Part shown: one piece after another, positions 11,013-20,869 of the stretch
Layout of the letters: every line of letters begins with the position of its first letter
Numbering within the stretch: the first letter of the stretch is position 1
Assembly: GCA_033961575.1 (NCBI GenBank)
Contig: CM066731.1
Span: 56,263,501 to 56,327,500, forward strand
Reading direction: 5' to 3'
From: Aselliscus stoliczkanus
Taxonomy: Eukaryota > Chordata > Mammalia > Chiroptera > Hipposideridae
DNA: 64,000 bases
Translations under genes and position numbers: made by a program
Notes under the pieces: model-generated
What the model was told of the DNA's origin: nothing
Database searches by the model: none
The model's input: only the letters and a program-made list of their open reading frames with translations

Positions 11013-11960
11013 CCTAATTTAATTGAGGTGCCCCAAAATCTGTGGGCTACTTCTAATACTGACATTGGGATAATTAAAAAGTGCAGAACCGGGCTGGCTG
11101 AGTGGCGTGATGGTTAAGCACTGGCTTGGGAAGCCAGCGGCCCCGGTTCAGGTCCCACATATGAGGGCCAGTGACACTGCCCTCAAACAAACAAACAAAC
11201 AAACAAAAAACAGTGCAGAGCCTATAAAAATTCAGATAGATATAACTATATTTTTCCCTAAATTAATTACCTCAACATCCACTAAAGCCTGAGGCCACAC
11301 AAGGCCTCACACCAATAATAGAAGACCTAATCACCCAGAGGTTAATCATTTCCTGTACTAACCCCTGTAAGCCAGTCTGAAAACTACTGGAAGGGTATAG
11401 CGACTTGGCCAGAATTTAAGAGCTATTTACAGGATAGTTGTTTGCTATTTCCCAGTTGTTCCAAACCCAAACACCCTTTTGCCACAAGTCCCACCAGACT
11501 CAAAATGGTTCACTGTTGTGGACCTTTGTTCAGCCTTTTCAGCATCCCTGTAGACCCCAACAGCCAATATCTATTTGCCTTCACTTGGAACAATCAACAA
11601 TATGCCTAGAAGTCATGCCTCAGGGGTTCACTGAGGCCTCTTCTTATTTCTCCCAAGTCTTTCACCAGGATTTCACTTTCCTCCATTCCATGGGAAATTG
11701 ACCCTTTTATACTATGTAGATGATCTCTTACTATGCTCACTTACCACGGAGGCATCCATAAGAGAGTCCATTTATTTGCTGCAATGGTTAGCTGAAAAAG
11801 GACATACAGTCACTAAGGAAAAATTATAATCATCTCTAGCTGCTGTTCATTATCTAGGTCATAATCTAAATTCGGAAGGAATCCAGTTATCTCCAAAAAA
11901 CTAATCCAAGAATTTCCTAGGCCCGCAACTAACTGACAGCTTTGTGAATTTCTAGACCTA
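11013..11960 (+). pseudogene. pol: ERV reverse transcriptase remnant
   Basis: The RT domain is recognisable in several frames. PQNLW...GII (from 11020) is the usual class I lead-in. A short SINE (11091-11212) then interrupts, and EPIKIQID follows. VMPQGFTEASSYFSQ (around 11610-11660) corresponds to the conserved PQGF block, and YVDDLL (YVDD at 11713-11724) is the catalytic motif. Frameshifts occur between these blocks, so no enzyme can be made. Confidence 0.85.
11091..11212 (+). mobile_element. short SINE inside ERV pol
   Basis: This is a short-type SINE with a (CAAA)n tail. The target-site duplication GTGCAGAACC / GTGCAGAGCC (11081-11090 and 11213-11222) differs at one base. The host sequence is retroviral pol on both sides, so the SINE post-dates the ERV. 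Confidence 0.92.
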
Positions 11961-12539
11961 CCTGGCGATTGCATATAGTGAGTTCTTAATTTTTCTCAGT
12001 TGGTTTCCCCACTTTAGGAACTTACCAAAATTTCAGTCCCCAATCTTCTTCCTGGGGAAAATAAACGTGGAGCAGGCTAAAACAAACCCTAGAAGAGCCA
12101 CCTGCCCTGGGGCTTCCTAACTATTCAAAACCTTTCACCTCCTTTGCACATGAAAAAGGCAACTAAACCCTGGGAATGCTCCTAGAAGAATATGGCAATA
12201 AACAGAACTGGATGCAGTTGCCCCTGCACATCCAAGCTGCCTTAAGGCTATAGTGGCAGCTGCAGCGTTAATAATAGAAGCTTAAAAGGATTTGACTCTA
12301 TAAAATGATATTTATTTACAAACTTCCCACACTGTCCAAAGTCTTCTGAACTCTGAATTGACTCACTGTTTCCCTGCCAGCAGTCTAACCCCTTAGAAGA
12401 TCCTTCTGCTTTCACCACCTAATTTACATCTTAAATGATGCAATGTCCTTAATTCTGGGAAGTTACTCCTGCCTGACAAAGGTGCACCCCATGACTGTGA
12501 CATAATAACAGCCTGATTTATGAGACACCCATTTAACTA

Positions 12540-13640
12540 ATCCCGATTTCATATTGATGGGTCATACTGTCGAAATGAAAAGGGGAATTTCCAAGCTGGT
12601 TATGCTATTAGTACCTAATGAAAACTACTTAGAAGGGGAAACCTCCCTTCTAAATCGGCCCAATAAGCTAAATCAGCCCTATAAGCAGGGCTCCATGCTA
12701 TCACGAAAGCATGCGTTATCAGAAGAACAAACTGTTAATATTTATACTGATAGCTAGTGTGCCTTTGGGGTCATCCATGATTTGGGTATGTTATGGAAAC
12801 AAAGGGGCTTTCATATATGCTCTGGGACCCCAATCAAAAATAGGCAACAAGCCAATGATCTTCTTTTTGCTATTTTCTTACATTCTGAAATTGCTGTTGT
12901 CAAAATGAAGGCTCATGGGGCTGGCTGAGTGATGTGTTGGTTAAGACCTGGCTTGGGAGAGCCAGCTCTGAACAGCAGGGCCCTGGTTTGGATCCCACAT
13001 GAGGCCAGTGATGCTGCGCCCTCTACAGCTAAGATGGTGAACAACAGCTTGACCTGGAGCTGGGCTGCCATGAGTCACCGGCAGCGGCATAGTCTGCAGG
13101 CCCTGCTGTAGTGGGCTGCCAGAAGCTACCGTGAGTGGCCAGCTGCCAGAATGAGGGGCCAGCAGCCAGCAGCCAGTTTGAGCTGCTGTGAGCTGTCATG
13201 AGCGGCCGTCCAATGGCCAGCGACCATTCTGCCTCATCCAGGAAGAGCGCAATGATAATACCAACATGAGCCAGTGAAGTGACATCCTCCACAACTAGAC
13301 TGAAAAACAAAAGGACAGCAACTTGTCTGTTTCCCTTCCCCAATTCCCCAACACTGTTCCCCTCCCCCAATTCTCCAATAAAATCTTTCAAAAAAAAAAA
13401 TGAAGGCTCACACTAAAAGGTCTGAACTTGAGGATAGAGAATGCCCTAGAAGCTGACTTTTATGCAAAGGCAGCAGCAACAGAATGTATAGAGATTGTGG
13501 CACATGTGGATGAAGTCCGTCCTGCTTCTGAAAAAACTGACCCCTTGGAACCAGACTTCTGCCATATTAATAATGTCCTTGCAACATGGCAACAATCTGC
13601 TCCTGAATCAGAAAAATTAATGGTAAACAATGTTCATAAA
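12540..13640 (+). pseudogene. pol: ERV RNase H remnant, split by SINE
   Basis: RNase H blocks are visible: HIDGSYC (about 12549) holds the first catalytic Asp, and YTDS (about 12740) holds a later one. The codon right after YTDS is an in-frame TAG. The line breaks at VKMKAH, where the long SINE (12916-13396) sits, and resumes with HTKRSELEDRECPRS-like residues at 13411. The domain is dead. Confidence 0.75.
12916..13396 (+). mobile_element. long bat SINE inside ERV RNase H
   Basis: This is a long-form SINE with its head at 12916, the AGCCAGCTCTGAACAGCAGG variant anticodon arm, a body with CAGCAGCCAGCAGCCAG-type repeats, and a tail CCAATAAAATCTTTC-A10. The target-site duplication AAAATGAAGGCTCA (12902-12915 and 13397-13410) is perfect, and the pol text is continuous across it. 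Confidence 0.93.
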
Positions 13641-13654
13641 TTAAATGAACAGTA

Positions 13655-14630
13655 GGGCTATGGAAAACCCAAGATGGCCACTTGGTTCTTCCAGCCTCCT
13701 CAACAAACCCCATTTTTTTGGTTTTTACATTCCTTCACCCATCATGGTGCATTTAAGATGCTTCATACTATAAACAAACATTGGTGGAGAGACTTCCATA
13801 AAATTGTGAAACCAGTTTACCATCAATGTCTGACCTGTCAGATCCATAATCCTAGAAAACGTATTTGTGTTCCTTGAGACCTCAAACCTCCTCCCTCTGT
13901 AACTTTTGAACACTTTCAGCTTGACTGCATTCAGTTGCCATCTAGTATGGGTCATCAATATGTTCTTTTGTTATTGTATTCACGAGCATGTTTTCAGATG
14001 GATTGAAGGCTTCCACTGCTCCAAGGCTGATGCCCATACAATAACAACAAAAAACCTGTTAGAAAATATATTTCCCATTTGGAGTATACCTTCCACAGGC
14101 TCCAGTGATCAATGCACTTCACTGGGGAACTCATACAAGCAGTAATGAAGACCTTGCAAACTTCTCAGAATTATTGCTGTTCCTGTCAATGTCAAAAGAA
14201 CTAATGGGATCCTCAAACTGCAAATCTCTAAATTTGCTGAAACTTCTGGACTCCTTTGGCCTAAGGCGCTGACTCTAGCCTTGCTGACTATTCACAGTAT
14301 CCCTTTTGGAAACATAAACCCACTCCACACAAGACAATCAGCAGCAGACCACTGTCTGTTGGGATACAACCTTCTGCTGATCCCTTGTCTCATACCAGTG
14401 TGAGCAGATGCTGTCTCTCGTGTCTTCTACGCAAGCCTGTCATCAACAGGTTAAAGCAGCTTTCCCAAATCCTAATTCAAAAGATCCTATTGATGACAGT
14501 CAAGAGCCTAGTTACTGGAAACAGCATCAGAGGAAGACAGCCCTGGAGCCCCATTGGATGAGATCTTACCAAATGCTCCTGACCACTGACACTGCTGCAA
14601 ACCTGGAAGGCCCTGGGTCTTGGATACATA
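13655..14630 (+). pseudogene. pol: ERV integrase remnant
   Basis: The N-terminal zinc domain is clear in the 13674-13877 frame: His residues at codons 19 and 23 (HSFTH) and Cys residues at codons 52 and 55 (CLTC) give the HHCC pattern. The catalytic core follows in broken frames (13890-14400). The C-terminal part reads YWKQHQRKTALEPHW...LLTTDTAANLEG, a class I integrase C-terminus. A mariner interrupts the end at the TA of a TGG-ATA-CAT-ATG string. The last residues resume at 15205-15262. Confidence 0.85.
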
Positions 14631-15202
14631 TGAGGTGAACAATTAAGTTCACGAACTTTGTTACAACCACGTTGTTAACCTTTTTAGATATCAGAGGGAT
14701 TATTCATTATGAATTTGTACCAGCTGGACAAACAGTTAACCAAGTTTACTATCTGGAAGCGCTGAAAAGGCTGCATGAAAAACTTAGATGACCTGAACTT
14801 TCCTCCAACAATTCATGGCTCTTGCATCACAACAATGTACCAGTTCACATGGCACTGTCTGTGAGGGAGTTTTTAGCCAGTAAACAAATAACTGTATTGG
14901 AACACCCTCCCTGCTCACCTGATCTGGCTCCCAATGACTTCCTTCTTTACCCAAAGATAAAGGAGATATTGAAAGGAAGACATTTTGATAACATTCAGGA
15001 CATCAAGGGTAATACAACAACAGCCCTGATGACCATTCCAGAAAAAGAGTTCCAAAATTGCTTTGAAGGGTGAACTAGGCGCTGGCATCAGTGCATAGCT
15101 TCCCAAGGGGAGTACTTCGAAGGTGACCATAGTGATATTCAGCAATGAGGTATGTAGCCCTTTTTTCTAGGATGAGTTCGCGAACTTAATTGTCAAATCT
15201 CA
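14631..15202 (+). mobile_element. non-autonomous mariner, internally deleted transposase
   Basis: Inverted ends begin TGAGGTGAACAATTAAG (left) and, read inward from the right, TGAGATTTGACAATTAAG. TA dinucleotides flank the element (14629-14630, 15203-15204). The inside encodes only the C-terminal part of a mariner transposase: LHHNNVPVH (where the catalytic HDN motif has become HNN), then CSPDLAPNDF with the third catalytic Asp. The N-terminal DNA-binding part is missing. A second copy with the same structure lies at 40864-41614. It is inserted in ERV integrase. Confidence 0.88.
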
Positions 15203-15204
15203 TA

Positions 15205-15262
15205 GCTAAAGGAGGCTTTACCTGACAACTGGTCTGTGGAGACACTGGAGACCTCCAAATCA
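15205..15262 (+). pseudogene. pol: ERV integrase C-terminal tip
   Basis: Past the mariner, the frame reads KEALPDNWSVETLETSKSN and then stops. This fits the end of integrase and continues the text that ended at 14630. It fixes the mariner insertion point precisely. Beyond it (15263-15700) I see no convincing env motif. Confidence 0.65.
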
Positions 15263-15700
15263 AATTGATGAGTGAGAGAAGGCCAGTTCAAAACTTCGTA
15301 CTTTAACTAAACATAAAACACTTTCTCCTTTTCTTTCCTTTGCTGTAGCATTGGCTTGGAAAGATAACCCACTCATTAGTAATTTATCCTTTTAGCTCTA
15401 GATCCTGGGAGATTTTCTAGATTTCTTCATCCATATTATCAGCGCAATCTTTATGCTGACCTTTCTAAGACTGAATCATTTATTAAAATTGTTATTTCCA
15501 CAATCACTGTTTCTTTTCTCTAACTACCTCTTTATTATAATAGATTGTTCTCTTTATGCATGAGCATCCTCTCAAATCTCCATGGATCCTCAATTTAAAA
15601 AATTGTTTTCTCTGCCTTGAATAATATCTTTTCCCTGGTGTGACACTGTGATTTATAATAAAAAAATATATTTACTCTTTCTCCCTGGTTCTGTCACAGA
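15263..15700. other. AT-rich region in env position, no env recognised
   Basis: This is where env should lie. The sequence is AT-rich with stops in every frame, and I can identify no surface or transmembrane motif. Env was either deleted or has decayed beyond recognition. Confidence 0.4.
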
Positions 15701-16310
15701 GCTCTTAAAGTCCTTGGAATTTTCTAAGTGATAAGATTTATCAAGGTGTCTTTCGTTATTCATAACAAGCTGCTTCGAACCACACTTGAGTTTATGTTAA
15801 TAAGGTGACTTTGGGGGAGCCCCTAACATGTGGACTGGTTGCCAAGGGAACCAATGGTGATTAGAGGGTTGGAACTTTCTGCCTCATAACCCCCACCTCT
15901 GGGGAAGGGAGAAGAACTGGAGATTCAATCAATCACCAATGACCACTGAGTTCATCAATCATGCCTACATAATGAAGACTTCCTGAAAACCTGAAAGGAC
16001 AGGTTTCAGAAAGCTTTTGTGTTAGTGGGCACGAGAGCAGTTCAAGTCAAACTCCCGGGACAGAAGATCCTGTGCATGGGACCCGGCCAGACCTTGCCCT
16101 ATGTGTCTCTTCATCTGGTTGCTCATTAGTATCCTTTAACATTCTTTGTAATAAACCAGTCATCTAGTAGGTAAACTGTTTTCCTGAGTTCTGTGAGCCA
16201 CTCTAGTAAATTGATAAAATCCAAGCAGAGGACCGTGGGAACCTCTGATTTATAGTCTATAGCCCAGATGTCAGGGGCATAGGCATCAACTGGACTTGGC
16301 AACTGCCATT
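15700..16310 (+). mobile_element. LTR-like ancient interspersed repeat
   Basis: The text, including AACCAATGGTGATTAGAGGG, CTAACATGTGGACTGGTTGCC, AATAAACCAGTCATCTAGTA, TTCTGTGAGCCACTCTAG and GGGAACCTCTGATTTATAG, is one I know as a common mammalian interspersed repeat with an LTR-like polyadenylation region. I cannot name the family with confidence. It is not similar to the putative 5' LTR at 7442, so I do not treat it as that provirus's 3' LTR. Confidence 0.6.
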
Positions 16311-16580
16311 TGAAGTGGGGAGTGGGGGGTTCAGGGGAAGAGTGAAAAAGGTGAACGGATTAAGACATACAAATTGTTAGTTACAAAATAGTCATATAAA
16401 GTAAAGCATAGGGAATATAGTCAATGATATAGTTATGGATAGTGCCAGGTGGGTACTTGACTCAGGGGGATCATTTCTTAAATTATATTAATGCCTAACA
16501 TCTATGCTGTACATCTGAAATTAATACAAAATAATATTGAATGCCAACTGTAATTGAAAATTTTAAAAAGGGGGGGAAAG
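16310..16580 (+). mobile_element. LINE-1 3' UTR fragment
   Basis: This has the same type of 3' end as at position 1: a G-rich AGTGGGGAGTGGGGGGTTCA start, gttagttacaaaatagtcat, an AT-rich middle, and ccaactgtaattgaaaattt before the end. It is a non-coding remnant. Confidence 0.75.
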
Positions 16581-16584
16581 GTAA

Positions 16585-16822
16585 AGGAAAATAAGAGGTC
16601 AAAATTTCCAGGTATAAAACAAATAAGTTATGGGGATGTAACGTACAACATGGGGAATATAGTCAATAATATTGTGGTAACATGGTACGGTGTCAGATGG
16701 TTGCTGGACTTATCATGGTTATCACTTTTTTAGGTATGTAACTTGAAAAACTATGGTGTTCCTCTGAAACTATTATAATACTGTATGTTAGCTGTATTTT
16801 CCATAAAAGTCTTTAAAATATA
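16585..16822 (+). mobile_element. second LINE-1 3' UTR fragment
   Basis: A second LINE-1 3' end follows directly, with ttatggggatgtaacgtaca, gggaatatagtcaataatat, ggtgtcagatggttgctgga and tgttagctgtattttccata. It is more diverged than its neighbour and belongs to a different subfamily or age class. Confidence 0.65.
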
Positions 16823-16836
16823 TACATATATTTTTT

Positions 16837-16957
16837 GGGGGCCAGCCGAATGGCACGTTGGTTAATAGCTGGCTTGGGATGCCAGCAGCCCTGGTTCAGA
16901 TCCCACATATGAGGACCAGTGACACTCACTGCCCTCTAAAAAAAAATAAAAATAAAA
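16837..16957 (+). mobile_element. short tRNA-derived bat SINE
   Basis: The head is intact. The end is unusual because CACTCACTGCCCTC carries a 4-bp duplication of CACT. The target-site duplication TACATATATTTTT flanks it (16823-16835, 16958-16970). Confidence 0.9.
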
Positions 16958-16999
16958 TACATATATTTTTAAGAAACACATACAAAAACACCTCATTGC

Positions 17000-17478
17000 T
17001 AAAGTATAAATCTGAAATGTGAAAAACAAACACATATTACAATCAGACCCAAATATTTACATGATGTAAAACATTGAATAAATAAACCATTAGAATGGAC
17101 CTATTGAAGTAAGCAAATGGAATCCAATAGAACAGCTGTTAATATTATCTTCCTCCACAAAGAAAAACCTTGATGACTCATTTAGAGCTTCATAAATTGT
17201 AGCCTTTTCTCTACTTGGTATAAATAGAATTTTTCCATCCAGCCTGTTATTTGGTATATATTGCTAGACTCATATGCGTATGATTACTAACATACACATA
17301 AGATCCTTTCTGCCCATTCTGTCTCCTAGATTTGGAAACTGCCTGTCCACCCAAGTGCCATGTGCCTCATCCAAACAAATTGACTAAAATAAGGCTGAAA
17401 AAAAATACACACATATTAGTGGCCATCTAATTCTTCTTATTTATTTCATCATAGACCCAATTCCAGAACAGTATGCTT

Positions 17479-17509
<31 letters not shown>

Positions 17510-17660
17510 CACACATATATACATATATAGTAATATATATATATAATGTACTATAGAAGAATCATAAGAAATTTATTAAGAAATAAAACATTACCAAAAT
17601 AATTTAAAGCTTTTGTGTATTCCTGTGAAAGTGTGTCCTTCTCATTCTTTCCTTTGCCTG
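17000..17660. other. AT-rich non-coding with (CTAT)n
   Basis: I see no gene. A CTAT tetranucleotide run lies at 17478-17510 and continues into TA-rich sequence to 17548. The flanks look unique. Confidence 0.6.
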
Positions 17661-17670
17661 AGATAATTGC

Positions 17671-17781
17671 TTTTTTTTTTTTTCTTTTGAGGGCAGTGTC
17701 ACTGGCCCTTACATGTGGGACCCGAACAGGGGCCGCTGGCCTCCCAGGCCAGCACTCAACACCGCGCCACTCGGCCGGCCC
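17671..17781 (-). mobile_element. short tRNA-derived bat SINE
   Basis: This is a reverse copy. The poly-T at 17671-17687 is followed by GAGGGCAGTGTCACTGGCCC and ends at CGGCCGGCCC. The flanks AATTGCTT (17665) and AATCGCTT (17782) look like a target-site duplication with one change. Confidence 0.88.
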
Positions 17782-17789
17782 AATCGCTT

Positions 17790-18550
17790 CTTTATATTGG
17801 CTTTAGCTGCCTGCCCCATAGTCCCTGTGACCATTCAGAACCCTTCCTGGCCTTGTTCTCCAGCACTAAACACTTCATTGGACTACTCAAGCAAGCAGTT
17901 CTAATTCAGACTTCCCAAAAGGTCTTAAGGGAGAAAGCCCTTGTCCTATTCCCAGACCCATGATACTTCTAGCACCCAGTCAAACACCCTGTGAAGAGGA
18001 AGGGCAGGATTTGTCCACTGTTCTTTCCTTTACGGTGTAGTAAAGAGTAGAGATTGGTAATATTTCTGAGTGTCTTAATTAGTCTGACATTGGACCAGAA
18101 GAAAAGAAAAACATTTGGTGGCTGGTCTACCATACCCTATTCAATAAAAGCACTAGTAATTCTCAATTAACAGAAGATACGTTATTCAGTTTTCGGCATG
18201 TAGATGGGCACCATGAGGATTTGCAGTGTTTTCAGGGATTAGATTTTGAGAAACCCAACTCACTGCCACAAAACCATGAGCAACCTTAACTACTCACTAG
18301 TTTTCTGCAGAAATGAATTTTCACCAATGAACAGAGAAGCTGAAGACAAGAATAATAAACGGCAGGTGAAAGCCCTCAAGCTGAAGTTCAAGTCCTTCAC
18401 TCTTGTCAAGGCAAGAACAGGATTCTCTGAGAAGACATTGGCCAGATTAATGCAAACAGAATCATGCCTCCCTGGATCTCCCATTTTTTTCTTGGAAATG
18501 TGTGTAATACCATATTTAAAAATCAATGAAATCAACAGAATTTCTTATAT
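17790..18550. other. unique non-coding stretch
   Basis: I see no supportable gene. The longest frame (103 codons on plus, 18246-18557) has no recognisable motif and runs directly into LINE-1 sequence, so I do not call it. Confidence 0.45.
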
Positions 18551-18554
18551 TTGG

Positions 18555-18895
18555 TAATTGATACAACCATATTGGGGGAAAATGGCATCACCTAGCAAAT
18601 TTAAATTTGCACAAACAACCCAGTAATTCTACACCTAGGTATATATCCTGTTATATATCCTAAATATATACCCATAAGTTTTTCACTGCTAAGAAAGATG
18701 TACAAGAATGTTCATGGCAGCACTGTTTGTGAGAGAAAAAACTGAAACTACTGGAGTCCACAAACAGGCAACTGGATAATTTTGGGATATTTATACCTGA
18801 ATTATAATACACATAAAAATGAATAAACCATAGTTCTTCAGGTCAACGTGAATGAATCTCATTAACTTACCCAAAAGGGGCAGGTAATAAATAAT
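18555..18895 (+). mobile_element. old LINE-1 ORF2 3'-terminal fragment
   Basis: The phrases cagtaattctacacctaggt, tgtacaagaatgttcatggc, actggagtccacaaacaggc and aaaaatgaataaaccatag match the C-terminal end of LINE-1 ORF2 and its downstream sequence on the plus strand. It is diverged and non-functional, and it precedes the inverted copy. Confidence 0.75.
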
Positions 18896-18904
18896 ACAGA
18901 GAGC

Positions 18905-20135
18905 ATTTTTTTTTATATTGAGTTGTATGAGTTCTTTATATATTTTGGAAATTAACTCAGATACACAATCTGCAAATATCTTCTCCCATTCAGTAGGTTG
19001 CCTTTTTGTTTTGTTGATGGTTTCCTTTGACATGCAAAAGCTTTTTTAGTTTGATGTAGTCCTATTTGTTTATTTTTTATTTTGTTGCCTTTACCTCTGG
19101 GGTCAGATGCAAAAAAATATTGCTGAGACTGATGTCAGGTGGCTTACTGCCTATGTTTTCCTCTAGGAGTTTTATGGTTTCAGATCTCACATTCGAGTCT
19201 TTAGTTCTTTTTGTTGTTGTTGTTTTTGTTTTTGTTTATTTATTTATTTATTCTTTTATTTATTTATTTTTTTGAGGGCAGTGTCACTGGCCCTCATATT
19301 TTTTTTTCTTTTCTTTTTGAGGGCAGTGTCACTGGTCTTCACATGTGGGACCCGAACCAGGGCTGCTGGCTTCCCAAGCCAGTGCTTAACCACCATGCCA
19401 CTTGGCTGGCCCTTGTTTTTTTATTTTAAAGATTTTATTGGGGGAATAGGGGGAGGGAACAACATTGGAGAATTGGGGAAGGGGAACAGACAAGTTGCTG
19501 TCCTTTTGTTCTTTAGTCTAGTTGTGGAGGATGTCGCTTCACTGGCCCACATTGGTATTATCATTGCGCTCTTCCCTGGTGAGGCAGTCACTCGCAGGCC
19601 ATTGGATGGCCCCTCACGGTGGCTCACAGCACCTCACGCAGGGTGACAGCAGCTCAAGCTGGCTGCCAGCTACTCATGGTAGCTCATGGCAGCCCACTGC
19701 AGCAGGTGCTACAGCCTACACCGTCACTGGCAACTCATGGCAGCCCAGCTCCAGGTCGAGCTGTTGTTCACCATCTTAGCTGTAGAGGGCACAGCATCAC
19801 TGGCCCATATGGGATCGGAACCGGCTGCCCTGCTGCTCAGAGCAAGCACTCCAAAGCCTCTTAACCAACGAGCCACACAGCCGGCCCCGTCTTTAGTCGG
19901 TTTTGAGTAAACTTTTGTATATAGTGTCAGATCGCAGTTTCATTCTTTTGCACATAGCTGTCCAATTTTCCCAACACCATTTATTGAAGAGACTGTCTTT
20001 TACCTATTGTGTATTCTTGCCTCTTTTGTTGTAGATTAAACGGCCACATACATGGGTTTACTTCTGAACTCTCTATACCGTTCCATTGATCTCTGTGTCT
20101 GATTTTGTGCTAGTTCCATACTGTTTTGATTACTA
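18905..20135 (-). mobile_element. LINE-1 5' part in inverted orientation (twin priming)
   Basis: This segment reads as reverse-strand LINE-1 ORF2: ttgagttgtatgagttcttt, aatatcttctcccattcagt, gatgtagtcctatttgttta, ttattgaagagactgtcttt and ccattgatctctgtgtctga appear in the order expected for the minus strand. It carries the SINE nest 19207-19888. Its left end (about 18911) and the start of the next segment (20136) are adjacent in an intact LINE-1, so the two are one insertion with an inverted 5' part. Confidence 0.85.
19207..19888 (-). mobile_element. nest of one long and two short SINEs
   Basis: A long-form SINE (about 19425-19888, reverse) sits at a LINE-1 site with target-site duplication GTCTTTAGT (19197, 19889). 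In its tail region lies a complete short SINE (19303-19411, reverse). Beyond that is a 30-bp fragment of another SINE end (19270-19300), followed by a (TTTA)n-like tail (19210-19270). Later SINEs therefore inserted into the A-tail of earlier ones. Confidence 0.85.
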
Positions 20136-20665
20136 TAGCTCATACAACTCAATATCAAAACAAAGAAACAAACAATTCAATTAAAAAATGGGCAGAGGAC
20201 CTGAATAGATATTTCTCCAAAGAGGACATACAGGTGACCAACAGGCACGTAAAAAGATGCTCAGTATCACTAATCATCAGGAACATAAATAAAAACCACA
20301 ATGAGATATCACTCACATGTGCCAGAATGGCTATTATAAAAAATCAATAATTCTTATTTTTAAAAGAAAGAAATAAGAAGTGTTGGTGAGGATATTATAA
20401 AAAGAGAACCATTGTGTACTGTTGGTGGGAATGTAAATTGCTACAGCCTATCTGGAAAACAGTATGGACAGTCTTCAAAAAATTAAAAATAGAACTACCA
20501 TGCAATCCATCAAGTCCATTCGGGGTACTTATATGCAAAAAACAAAACACTAATGCAAAATGATATGTGCACCCCTATGTTTATCATAACATCACTTAGA
20601 ATAGCCAAGATATGGAAGTAACCTAAGTGTCCATCAATAGATGAATGGATAAAGATGTGATATGG

Positions 20666-20725
<60 letters not shown>

Positions 20726-20865
20726 TGATTATTATATATATAAAATCAGCCATAAAAAGAAGAAAATCTTGTCATTTGTGATAACATGGACCAAACTTAT
20801 ACTGAGTGAATAAGTCAGACAAAGATAAATACCATAGTCATATTTGCTACAGATAGCACTAGTTC
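20136..20865 (+). mobile_element. LINE-1 ORF2 3' part, forward
   Basis: The forward part begins ctcatacaactcaatatcaa and continues with aaatgggcagaggacctgaa, aagatgctcagtatcactaa, cacaatgagatatcactcac, tgtttatcataacatcactt and tcagccataaaaagaagaaa, the C-terminal ORF2 order. A (TA)n tract lies at 20671-20722. The copy ends near 20865, where mariner sequence begins, so the LINE-1 3' UTR is absent. Confidence 0.85.
20671..20722 (+). repeat. (TA)n microsatellite in LINE-1
   Basis: This is a run of about 25 TA units at a place where intact LINE-1 has a short TA-rich stretch. It is flanked by atggctga on both sides. It could form a cruciform, which is inference. Confidence 0.95.
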
Positions 20866-20869
20866 ATTT

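Larger units (their letters stand above)
7442..15262 (+). mobile_element. class I (gamma-like) endogenous retrovirus, degraded
   Basis: The order LTR, leader, gag remnant, protease, reverse transcriptase, RNase H and integrase is preserved on the plus strand over about 7.8 kb, with many stops and frameshifts. The LLGRDLLSKL protease motif, the YVDD RT motif and the HHCC integrase domain indicate a retroviral pol of class I type. Env is at most vestigial, and no 3' LTR was found. Four later insertions split the provirus: an LTR-like block (about 10438-11012), a short SINE (11091), a long SINE (12916) and a mariner (14631). It is an old, inactive copy. Confidence 0.85.

Noticed and set aside
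15700..16310. 3' LTR of the ERV at 7442
   Set aside because: The sequence shares nothing obvious with the putative 5' LTR and reads as a different ancient repeat family.
18246..18557. 103-codon open frame as a possible small gene
   Set aside because: No recognisable motif, no supporting splice or promoter structure, and its end runs into LINE-1 sequence.
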